Positions 1-4,697 of a stretch of DNA of 5,326 nucleotides are shown here, in pieces. Made by a program: the position numbers and the translations under genes. Numbering within the stretch: the stretch's first letter is position 1; each line of letters begins with the position of its first letter. The notes under the pieces are model-generated. The model did not search any database. It was not told the origin of the DNA and saw nothing but the letters and a program-made list of their open reading frames with translations. This DNA comes from Acidaminococcales bacterium (GTDB taxonomy: Bacteria > Bacillota > Negativicutes > Acidaminococcales > JAISLQ01), in contig JAISPA010000233.1 in the NCBI GenBank assembly GCA_031275255.1, forward strand, positions 1-5,326, read 5' to 3'.

Positions 1-223
1 ACCACCAACCCCGTTTCTTCGCGTTCGACGCCAGCTTGGCCACATCCGAATCTGGGTCCCGATCCACGGAAACATTCTGCGCCACCGCCGGCGCGGCCGC
101 GGGCGGGCTCTACGAGCCGCCGCCCTTGCCACCCTTGGCGAGGCCGGCCATGACCGGCAGAAAAAAAGCAATCCGCAAAGCTCTTAAAACCTTTTTAAAA
201 CCCACCAAAACCACCCCTTTCAT
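1..223 (-). pseudogene. Small phage protein between terminase and portal position, interrupted by an in-frame TAG; runs off left edge
   Basis: The minus-strand frame opening at ATG 223-221, two codons before which terL stops, reads 37 residues (MKGVVLVGFKKVLRALRIAF onward to a KGGKGGGS stretch) and meets TAG at 110-112. The same frame then stays open to the window edge and still looks like protein: a Pro/Ala-rich linker (SPPAAAPAVAQ), an acidic stretch (DRDPDSD) and a basic stretch (NAKKRG). The other two frames give Arg/Gly/Trp-rich nonsense. A basic amphipathic N-terminus, a Pro/Ala linker and a basic segment recall the small proteins often found just after terL in gut-phage genomes; this is family memory, not a search result. 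The amber codon could be a nonsense mutation, a read-through site or a sequence error. The upstream GAAG is close to the ATG, so the start is uncertain; ATG 151-149 is an alternative without a clear ribosome binding site. Its function is unknown. Confidence 0.45.
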
Positions 224-227
224 ATCT

Positions 228-1517
228 TCACATGTTTTTCAAAACGCTGTAATCCGCTCCCCTGACCCGTACCCCGCCCGTCCTTACCGGCGCGGCGAAA
301 GTCAGCGCCAAAGCGTCTGCCCCGTCCGGGGAGAACCCCAGCCGCTGTTTTATCTTGTCCTTCTCCTCAAGCCGCAGCTTGCCCGCCGCGTTGAAAGAAT
401 ACGTTGGCAGCGTAAGCTCCTGGCAAAGCCGCGCGTCGTCCGGCAGGGAAGCGCCCCGGAGCCACTGTGCCATCTCGCCCCACATCTCCGCTCGGCGGTT
501 CAGATACTTGGGGTTAAATGGCGACGCGCCGAAATGCACCTCCATAACGCGAAACCCAAAAGACCTTAGATTGTCTATAAGGCCGCCGCCCATCGCCCCG
601 GCATCGATAAACACCGCGTCCGGCTTGCGCTCATCAAACTCTCTCGCCAAAATGCCTGTCTGCGTTGTAATATCCAGCTTGCGGTAACGCTTCTGGGCAA
701 AACATAAAAACCCTTTGCGCACGGCCAGCACGGCTTCATCGTCGCCCATGCGCGCCACATCGTAACCCATGACCAACGGCGCATAACTCACGTCCGTCTC
801 CCTGAGAACCCGCTTTTGCGCCGCCAGCACCAAATCCAGCGGGATAAGCACGTTGTCCGCCGCCGCCGTGAAATCGCAAAGCATCTCCTGCCGGAACTGG
901 TTATCTGACATCTCCGCCCGTAGCGCCTCAAGCTCCTCTTCCGGCAAAACCCCTGTCTCGTCCGCCCGGAACAGCCCGGCGAACCAACCTTCTGTAGATA
1001 GCGCCTCTCGGTACTTCTCGAAAAAAACGTTCTGCCCTTTCGGCGTGCCGATGAACACGCACCAGCCCTTGCGGTCGGAAAGCGCCGGGCGCAGCACCTC
1101 GCCCCACACCTCGGGCTTAATGTCTGCCACCTCGTCAACGATAAGCCCGTCGAAGTACAGGCCGCGCAAAGCGTCGGGATTATCCGCGCCGAACAGCCTT
1201 ATACGGGCGCCGTTGGGGAAAGACACCGCAAGTTCTCCCTCGCTGTAGGCGACGCCCGGCACGGGCGCCGCAAACCTTTTCAAGTAGTCCCAGGCAATAG
1301 CCTTGGCTTGCCCGCGGTAAGGCGCGACATAGCCGAACCGCCCGTCGCCGCCGGGGAACAGGAGCGCCCGTTTGATAACGTGGTTGATAACGCCGAGCGT
1401 CTTGCCAAAACGCCGGTGCGCCACAATCACGCTGAACCGGTGGCGGTCAAGTTGGGCATGAAGGCCATCCGGCCCTTTCCAATGCGCGCGCGGCGCATAG
1501 GGTATAACGCAAATCAT
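228..1517 (-). CDS. terL: Phage terminase large subunit (DNA-packaging ATPase/nuclease)
   Basis: This is the motor and nuclease of the packaging complex: it cuts concatemeric phage DNA and pumps it through the portal into the prohead. The 429-residue protein has the normal two-domain plan and length. In the N-terminal ATPase, residues 33-40 (AHRRFGKT) are the Walker A loop, 121-129 (YFDGLIVDE) Walker B with catalytic Glu129, and 155-161 (FIGTPKG) the coupling motif. In the C-terminal RNase H-like nuclease, acidic metal ligands are likely Asp253 (GYDVAR), Asp305 (FIDAG) and Asp398 or Asp401 (SPDGADAL). The ATG overlaps the terS stop as ATGA (1514-1517), so translation is probably coupled; AGGTGG lies upstream inside terS. 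Codons are GC-rich compared with the plus-strand cassette. The downstream gene begins only a few bases after the TGA. No truncation or missing motif is visible, so the call is secure; the packaging type (cos or headful) cannot be told. Confidence 0.97.
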   Translation of the reverse strand: MICVIPYAPRAHWKGPDGLHAQLDRHRFSVIVAHRRFGKTLGVINHVIKRALLFPGGDGRFGYVAPYRGQAKAIAWDYLKRFAAPVPGVAYSEGELAVSFPNGARIRLFGADNPDALRGLYFDGLIVDEVADIKPEVWGEVLRPALSDRKGWCVFIGTPKGQNVFFEKYREALSTEGWFAGLFRADETGVLPEEELEALRAEMSDNQFRQEMLCDFTAAADNVLIPLDLVLAAQKRVLRETDVSYAPLVMGYDVARMGDDEAVLAVRKGFLCFAQKRYRKLDITTQTGILAREFDERKPDAVFIDAGAMGGGLIDNLRSFGFRVMEVHFGASPFNPKYLNRRAEMWGEMAQWLRGASLPDDARLCQELTLPTYSFNAAGKLRLEEKDKIKQRLGFSPDGADALALTFAAPVRTGGVRVRGADYSVLKNM

Positions 1518-1885
1518 CCGTCATCCCACCTGAACGCAACTGCCCCGCCGTCAGCGCCGGAAAGCTCAACCTTGTCCCTGAACAGTCCATGCCTTTTGCC
1601 CATAAGCTCCGCCGCCCTAAGCCTGTCTTTGTTGGTGGCTTTCTTGCTACGAAGCACAGAGGTAATGACGCGTAGAACCTCGTCCGCGCCGGCAATGCGC
1701 GCGTCCTCGATTTCAGCAAGGCGTTCTTTTATGAAAACCCCAAGTTTCCCCAAGTTTTCAGAGCCAATATTCTGATAAGCCTTTTCAGACCCCGCTTTGT
1801 ATCCAGCTTTTTTCGCCGCTTCCGTCGCGTTCCCCGTCTCCACATAAAAATCTATGAACCGCTTCTGTTTTTCCGTCAGATCCAT
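1514..1885 (-). CDS. terS: Phage terminase small subunit (Terminase_2-type, DNA recognition)
   Basis: The 123-residue product starts MDLTEKQKRFIDFYVETGNA and continues with TEAAKKAGYKAG, the helix-turn-helix signature of Terminase_2-family small subunits. These form rings that recognise the packaging site and hand DNA to the large subunit. The HTH spans about residues 4-45; a charged helical segment (about 50-100) should mediate oligomerisation. The start is set at ATG 1885-1883 because GGGGTGG lies about 6 bases upstream; a GTG at 1894 would add three residues but has no spaced ribosome binding site. The gene overlaps terL by four bases. It lies directly behind a promoter and an intrinsic terminator on its own strand, so expression probably depends on read-through of that terminator. 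Position, size and HTH together make the call strong. Confidence 0.9.
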   Translation of the reverse strand: MDLTEKQKRFIDFYVETGNATEAAKKAGYKAGSEKAYQNIGSENLGKLGVFIKERLAEIEDARIAGADEVLRVITSVLRSKKATNKDRLRAAELMGKRHGLFRDKVELSGADGGAVAFRWDDG

Positions 1886-1891
1886 TACCAC

Positions 1892-1898
1892 CACCCCA
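1892..1898 (-). promoter_or_regulatory. Ribosome binding site of terS
   Basis: The minus strand reads GGGGTGG, 6 bases before ATG 1885-1883. It decides the internal ATG over the upstream GTG codons, which lie inside this purine-rich stretch. The site begins about 3 bases after the U-run of the leader terminator, so terminated transcripts would lack it. Confidence 0.55.
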
Positions 1899-1900
1899 AT

Positions 1901-1929
1901 AAAAAACCGCCTGACTTATCAGACGGTTT
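1901..1929 (-). terminator. Intrinsic terminator in the terS leader (attenuator/antitermination candidate)
   Basis: On the minus strand AAACCGTCTGA (1929-1919) pairs with TCAGGCGGTTT (1914-1904) around the loop TAAG. This gives an 11-bp stem whose only imperfection is one U-G wobble, and the U-run continues to 1901 (six U in total). On the plus strand the wobble becomes a C-A mismatch and no good U-run follows, so it is directional toward terS. It sits between a minus-strand promoter (1969-1997) and the terS start, so it would cut short a leader RNA of about 60 bases unless antiterminated. Confidence 0.75.
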
Positions 1930-1968
1930 ATTCTCCCGGTAAAGGGCGTAAAATCTACTACTGGACTT

Positions 1969-1997
1969 ATTGTCGGTTTTTTTTATATCTTTGTCAA
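1969..1997 (-). promoter_or_regulatory. Putative late promoter driving terS-terL
   Basis: The minus strand carries a perfect -35 TTGACA (1997-1992), a 17-base spacer and the -10 GACAAT (1974-1969), 4 of 6 consensus bases. Transcription would start near 1962. The spacer is A-rich (eight A in a row). The transcript reaches the terminator at 1929-1901 before terS. Assignment to late transcription comes from the genes it faces. Confidence 0.65.
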
Positions 1998-2003
1998 TAG
2001 ATA

Positions 2004-2015
2004 AGTATATATACT
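2004..2015. promoter_or_regulatory. Perfect 12-bp palindrome, candidate operator/activator site
   Basis: AGTATATATACT is a perfect inverted repeat lying 6 bp upstream of the minus-strand -35 box (1997) and 24 bp upstream of the plus-strand -35 box (2040). The location relative to the terS promoter suits an activator such as the ArpU/RinA-like protein encoded at 4233-4679. Its AT-only core means it could also simply be a flexible spacer. Confidence 0.35.
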
Positions 2016-2039
2016 CTAAAAATTTTTTTGAAAAAATGC

Positions 2040-2068
2040 TTGACTTTCATTTTGATACATGATACACT
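2040..2068 (+). promoter_or_regulatory. Putative promoter of the plus-strand three-gene cassette
   Basis: A -35 TTGACT (2040-2045; 5 of 6), a 17-base spacer and a -10 TACACT (2063-2068; 4 of 6) precede a leader of about 37 bases and the ribosome binding site AAAGGAG (2098-2104) of the first gene. An A/T-tract region (2017-2036, T7 and A6 runs) lies upstream and could act as an UP element. Confidence 0.6.
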
Positions 2069-2076
2069 GCAATCAA
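2052..2076 (+). promoter_or_regulatory. Candidate operator overlapping the cassette promoter
   Basis: TGATACA occurs twice in exact tandem (2053-2059 and 2060-2066) across the spacer and -10. In addition TTGAT (2052-2056) and ATCAA (2072-2076) form inverted arms whose centres are 20 bp apart, two helical turns. A protein bound here would block RNA polymerase. The natural candidate is the four-HTH protein encoded at the end of the same operon. Binding is inferred from position only. Confidence 0.35.
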
Positions 2077-2112
2077 GAAAGGCGCAACGGCGCATAAAAA
2101 GGAGCGATAAAA

Positions 2113-2526
2113 ATGACGACTATCAAAAAAACCAACATCACCACCACCGACCTCGAACGCCTTTGGGACGAAGCCTGTCGCAGACATGGTCAAAACGGGA
2201 TTTACTGCCGCGTGTCCGGCTGTCAGCCCTCTCACTATGAGGGCGCAGATTGGGACTACGCTATCTGCCTACACGACGACGGCGAGCGTCTCTATCTGGA
2301 TAAAGAGTGGCCGCGCCGCTTCCAGGCTGATGTGGAGTTTGCAGCGCCAGGCTACACATCAGAGACTATCCCAAGCGTCGGCGAGGACGCAAGCGAAGAA
2401 TTAAATTGGGACGAAATTTTTTCCCCGGATAACCCCGCGTACATCCGCGCACGTGAAGAGATTATAGATAAAATTCATGCCTATATCAAGGAAAATGACC
2501 TCTATATAGAGATACCAGCCGCCTAA
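2113..2526 (+). CDS. Acidic hypothetical protein, first gene of the plus-strand cassette
   Basis: I do not recognise the 137-residue product. It is strongly acidic: I count 28 Asp/Glu against 14 Lys/Arg, the acidic surplus beginning after about residue 40. The N-terminal third holds Cys22, His25, Cys32, Cys37 and His41, with Cys52 further on; the spacing could allow a metal site but matches no motif I know. Aromatic residues are frequent (Trp18, Trp47, Trp66, Trp99). The C-terminal part from about 108 (AYIRAREEIIDKIHAYIKEN) should be one amphipathic helix. No signal peptide or membrane segment is seen. ATG 2113 follows AAAGGAG by 8 bases, so the start is firm. It is promoter-proximal in the three-gene operon, a position and charge seen in some phage anti-defence or DNA-mimic proteins, but that is inference only. 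Confidence 0.8.
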   Translation: MTTIKKTNITTTDLERLWDEACRRHGQNGIYCRVSGCQPSHYEGADWDYAICLHDDGERLYLDKEWPRRFQADVEFAAPGYTSETIPSVGEDASEELNWDEIFSPDNPAYIRAREEIIDKIHAYIKENDLYIEIPAA

Positions 2527-2544
2527 ATCTACCTGAAACCCGCG

Positions 2545-2566
2545 GCCGGGGCGGGTAAACCCCGGC
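2545..2566 (+). other. Stable GC-rich intercistronic RNA hairpin
   Basis: GCCGGGG (2545-2551) and CCCCGGC (2560-2566) form a perfect 7-bp stem with an 8-base loop between the first two cassette genes. No U-run follows on either strand, so it is not an intrinsic terminator. It could protect or separate the upstream message from the downstream one. It ends 11 bases before the AAGGAG of the next gene. Confidence 0.5.
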
Positions 2567-2591
2567 AAAAACCAAAAAAGGAGTTATATGC

Positions 2592-3125
2592 ATGAAAAGA
2601 ACCACCTGGGGCGGCAAAAGGGAGGGCAGCGGGCGCAAGCCCACGGGGCGCATATTGAGACGGTTGTCCGCGACAGACGAGGAATGGCGGGTTATACAAG
2701 CCTACGCCAAAGAGATAAAAGCCGGCATAAAATGCCGCTTCACCGACGCTAAAAAATGGGAAGTGCAATTTACTATAAAAAACCGTATGGACCTGCTGAA
2801 CGGGATCGCCCTCACGCGGCAGGAGCATGCGCAGGACGCAGATAAAGCGATGTTGCAGATATGGATAGAGCCGATGGCTGGCTGGTATGTGATGAAAACG
2901 CCGCGCGACACGTTCCCTGCCCTGCCATACTTCGAGCAAGACAGCAAAAAAGCCTTGGAAGAGCTATATATCAACTACGGACGTACCCTGCACATGGGCG
3001 AAGGCGTAGGGAAATTGTGCGATGCCCTTGAAAAAGACATGCTGTCAGAGGGGAAATCTATGGAAAAAGCCTCAAAAAAGAAAATAATTAAAATCGTAAA
3101 AAATCCGGGCGCCGAGGAAGCATAA
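2592..3125 (+). CDS. Hypothetical protein with basic Gly/Arg-rich N-terminus (putative nucleic-acid binding)
   Basis: The 177-residue product opens with WGGKREGSGRKPTGR (6-20), a basic Gly/Arg segment widespread in small phage and plasmid proteins and similar in style to an AT-hook (GRKP core). It is followed by LSATDEEWRVIQAYAKEIK (25-43), a likely helix of the sort that follows this motif in small DNA-binding proteins. The middle (45-105) is mixed and contains tryptophans (Trp56, Trp91, Trp98). The tail (153-171) is lysine-rich, with KKK at 162-164. DNA or RNA binding is inferred from these basic ends; I know no named family for the full length. The start at ATG 2592 is set by AAGGAG 8 bases upstream. 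The gene lies 65 bases after the acidic gene, the gap filled by a hairpin, and 16 bases before the four-HTH gene, so it belongs to the same operon. Confidence 0.8.
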   Translation: MKRTTWGGKREGSGRKPTGRILRRLSATDEEWRVIQAYAKEIKAGIKCRFTDAKKWEVQFTIKNRMDLLNGIALTRQEHAQDADKAMLQIWIEPMAGWYVMKTPRDTFPALPYFEQDSKKALEELYINYGRTLHMGEGVGKLCDALEKDMLSEGKSMEKASKKKIIKIVKNPGAEEA

Positions 3126-3141
3126 GAAGAGGAGCTTGTTA

Positions 3142-4236
3142 ATGCCAAAAGACGTTATCTATCCCGAATTCGCCGCACGATTCAAGGAGTGCCGTGAAAG
3201 GTTGGGTCTTAAGCAAAAAGAACTGACGGAACTTTTTAAGGAACGGACTGGCTTTGGCCTTTACAGATCATCCATCACGCGATATGAGCTGGGCAATCGG
3301 CTACCCTACAGAAAGCGCCTGGAGCAATGGGCAAAAATTTTTGGCGTGTCCGTTTCTTACCTGGTGGGACGTGAGGAAAGTGTATCTACCCAAACTGAAG
3401 AGCAAGGAACCTTTATTATAAAGGTTAAGATTTTTGGAGAGCGCTTCAAAGAGTGCCGAAAGCGACTTGGTTTATCTCAGCAAATGATAGCCGATCATTT
3501 TAGTAAGAGATACGGACATACTTCGCACTATGGTCAGATTATGAACTACGAGAAAGGCAGGCACATGCCATCGACACGGCGTCTAAAGCAATGGGCGGAA
3601 TTTTTCAATGTGTCCGTGAACTATTTACTGGGAATTGCCCATAATCCACATGAAAAACAAGACGATCGCGGATATATGGAAAAGTACAGAGAGCAACGGC
3701 AGATTTTTGGCGCACGAGTCAAGGAGTTACGTGAGCAACGTGGCCTTAGTCAGAAAGACATGGTATCCCTTTTCAGTAAAAGGTATGGGGATACTCTTTC
3801 TTTCGCCAATATCCGCGATTATGAGGATGGTAAACACATGCCCAAAAAGGCGCTCCGAGAGAAGTGGGCGGAGATTTTTGGGGTACCTTTGTCTTGCCTG
3901 ATGGGGATTACCATTAATGGCAGACTTGACCGGATTGCAATACAACGCATGGAAAAAACCAGCACAGCGCAATGCATAGAACAACTGAAAAAGCGGAGTG
4001 CCTTGGGGGCGCGGATTAAGTTATGTCGAAAGCGGCTTGGCCTTACGCAGGAAGGATTATCCGCGCTTTTTTGTGCTTTTTGCGGTTTGCGAAAAAACAC
4101 AATTAGCCAAAATACTATCAGCAGTTATGAGTGCGGCCTGAAAATGCCCACAAGTACCACCTTGGAGCAATTTGCGGCTATTTTTAAAGTATCCGTGGAG
4201 TGGCTTTTGGGCGTTTCTGCCGATGAAAAAAATTAA
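3142..4236 (+). CDS. Quadruple tandem XRE/Cro-type helix-turn-helix protein, putative regulator
   Basis: The 364-residue protein is four XRE-type DNA-binding domains in a row: residues about 10-76, 98-164, 189-255 and 288-357. The first three are each 67 residues; the fourth has three extra residues before its recognition helix. Each keeps the family marks: F/LG-R-K-LR near the start, GLKQ/GLSQ/GLSQ/GLTQ, Y-E-x-G (YELG, YEKG, YEDG, YECG) and a closing FGVSVSYLVG-like segment. The presumed recognition helices differ (RSSITRY, GQIMNY, ANIRDY, NTISSY), so the domains probably read different DNA. Linkers are polar and charged, and nothing follows domain 4: no oligomerisation, peptidase or sensor domain. 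ATG 3142 is chosen over TTG 3136 because GAGGAG lies 7 bases before it. It is the last gene of the cassette; its TAA shares the palindrome TTAA (4233-4236) with the stop of the convergent gene. GC looks lower than in terL. The likely role is transcriptional control, perhaps of its own promoter; the HTH assignment is firm, the targets are inferred. Confidence 0.9.
   Translation: MPKDVIYPEFAARFKECRERLGLKQKELTELFKERTGFGLYRSSITRYELGNRLPYRKRLEQWAKIFGVSVSYLVGREESVSTQTEEQGTFIIKVKIFGERFKECRKRLGLSQQMIADHFSKRYGHTSHYGQIMNYEKGRHMPSTRRLKQWAEFFNVSVNYLLGIAHNPHEKQDDRGYMEKYREQRQIFGARVKELREQRGLSQKDMVSLFSKRYGDTLSFANIRDYEDGKHMPKKALREKWAEIFGVPLSCLMGITINGRLDRIAIQRMEKTSTAQCIEQLKKRSALGARIKLCRKRLGLTQEGLSALFCAFCGLRKNTISQNTISSYECGLKMPTSTTLEQFAAIFKVSVEWLLGVSADEKN
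3169..4212 (+). repeat. Four diverged tandem copies of an XRE-domain coding unit
   Basis: The units start at 3169, 3433, 3706 and 4003. Their openings remain recognisable at the DNA level (for example TTCAAGGAGTGCCG, TTCAAAGAGTGCCG and GTCAAGGAGTTACG), although they have drifted too far to be recent duplications. Start-to-start spacing grows from 264 to 273 to 297 bases because the linkers lengthen. Confidence 0.85.
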
Positions 4237-4679
4237 ATCAATCTTTTCTTTGCTGCAATTCGTGCGCAGATATCAACCATATTTCGCCATATGGCAAAAA
4301 GCATCTGTCTATGCGGCAATTTTCCATACTCCTGAACCCAGCGGCCTTGGACATAATCAATCCAACCTATTCTATCCGTTGGCTTTCGCGCAAACTCCTG
4401 CCTCATGGCCAGGAGTTTTTTCTGCTTTGACCTATACACGCTTTGCGCAGCCTCCACGCAAGCAATCCAGCGCGGCAAGTCGCCGACCAGCTTTTCAAGG
4501 CGTATCGCTCTCGCGGCCGTGGGGTCTGAAACGCCGGCGTGTACACCATCGCGACCGTCGCAGAGCGCAAACGCCACCTCGTCAAGCGCCTCCCTGTACC
4601 GCTCGACCATATACGGGTAATCAAGCAGTTTTTCGGCAACTATGCGATTTTCTTCTTTGCGCCTTTCGCGTTCGTCCAC
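4233..4679 (-). CDS. ArpU/RinA-like putative phage late transcription regulator
   Basis: The 148-residue, helix-rich product has the plan of small phage late regulators of the ArpU/RinA/DUF1492 type. There is a charged N-terminus with LDYPYMVERYREAL (19-32), the landmark VSDPTAARAIRLEKL (50-64) that in this group precedes a long coiled helix, and a C-terminal part (about 105-143: IDYVQGRWVQEYG then FAIWRNMVDICARIA) that I align loosely to their sigma-region-4-like HTH. Known members (RinA of staphylococcal phages) activate the late operon starting at terS. Here terS lies about 2.3 kb downstream with the inverted cassette between. The start is GTG 4679-4677, set by AAGGAG 7 bases upstream; the gap from the preceding gene is 18 bases, so they are probably co-transcribed. 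A plus-strand terminator is embedded in its codons 87-96. The match is by pattern memory and could be wrong; an unrelated helical phage protein is the alternative. Confidence 0.5.
   Translation of the reverse strand: MDERERRKEENRIVAEKLLDYPYMVERYREALDEVAFALCDGRDGVHAGVSDPTAARAIRLEKLVGDLPRWIACVEAAQSVYRSKQKKLLAMRQEFARKPTDRIGWIDYVQGRWVQEYGKLPHRQMLFAIWRNMVDICARIAAKKRLI
4392..4421 (+). terminator. Intrinsic terminator of the plus-strand cassette, inside the opposite gene
   Basis: AAACTCCTG (4392-4400) and CAGGAGTTT (4410-4418) form a perfect 9-bp stem around a 9-base loop, and T continues to 4421 (six T in all). On the minus strand the stem is followed by GCGCG, so it acts only in the plus direction. 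It lies 156 bases after the stop of the four-HTH gene, within codons 87-96 of the convergent regulator gene. Confidence 0.75.
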
Positions 4680-4686
4680 GGTTTTT

Positions 4687-4692
4687 CTCCTT
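4687..4692 (-). promoter_or_regulatory. Ribosome binding site deciding the GTG start of the ArpU-like gene
   Basis: The minus strand reads AAGGAG, 7 bases before GTG 4679-4677. The first in-frame ATG (residue 24) would remove the N-terminal helix. The site lies in the 18-base gap after the metallopeptidase gene. Confidence 0.7.
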
Positions 4693-4697
4693 TTCCT

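Noticed and set aside
184..202. Direct repeat TTAAAACC (184-191 and 195-202) and the A7 run at 161-167 as a slippage or terminator signal
   Set aside because: The repeat encodes part of a basic helix; the associated stem (AAGAGC with GCTTTT on the minus strand) is short with a wobble and a 10-base loop, too weak to call.
36..569. Plus-strand open frame of 177 codons across the end of terL
   Set aside because: It runs antisense to the C-terminal nuclease part of terL, has Pro/Arg-rich composition without domain features and no ribosome binding site; the minus-strand frame is clearly the gene.
853..1248. Plus-strand open frame of 131 codons, Ser-rich
   Set aside because: Antisense shadow of the terL ATPase region; Ser/Pro-rich composition is typical of reversed GC-rich coding sequence.
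1308..1775. Plus-strand open frame of 155 codons across the terS-terL junction
   Set aside because: Antisense to two well-supported terminase genes, with no motif and no ribosome binding site.
2081..2094. GGCGCA direct repeat in the leader of the first cassette gene
   Set aside because: Only 6 bp with a 2-base gap, no stable structure; likely chance.
2545..2566. GC hairpin considered as an intrinsic terminator
   Set aside because: No U-run follows on either strand.
2529..2939. Minus-strand open frame of 136 codons opposite the second cassette gene
   Set aside because: The plus-strand gene has a firm start, ribosome binding site and operon context; the opposite frame is low-complexity and aromatic-rich.
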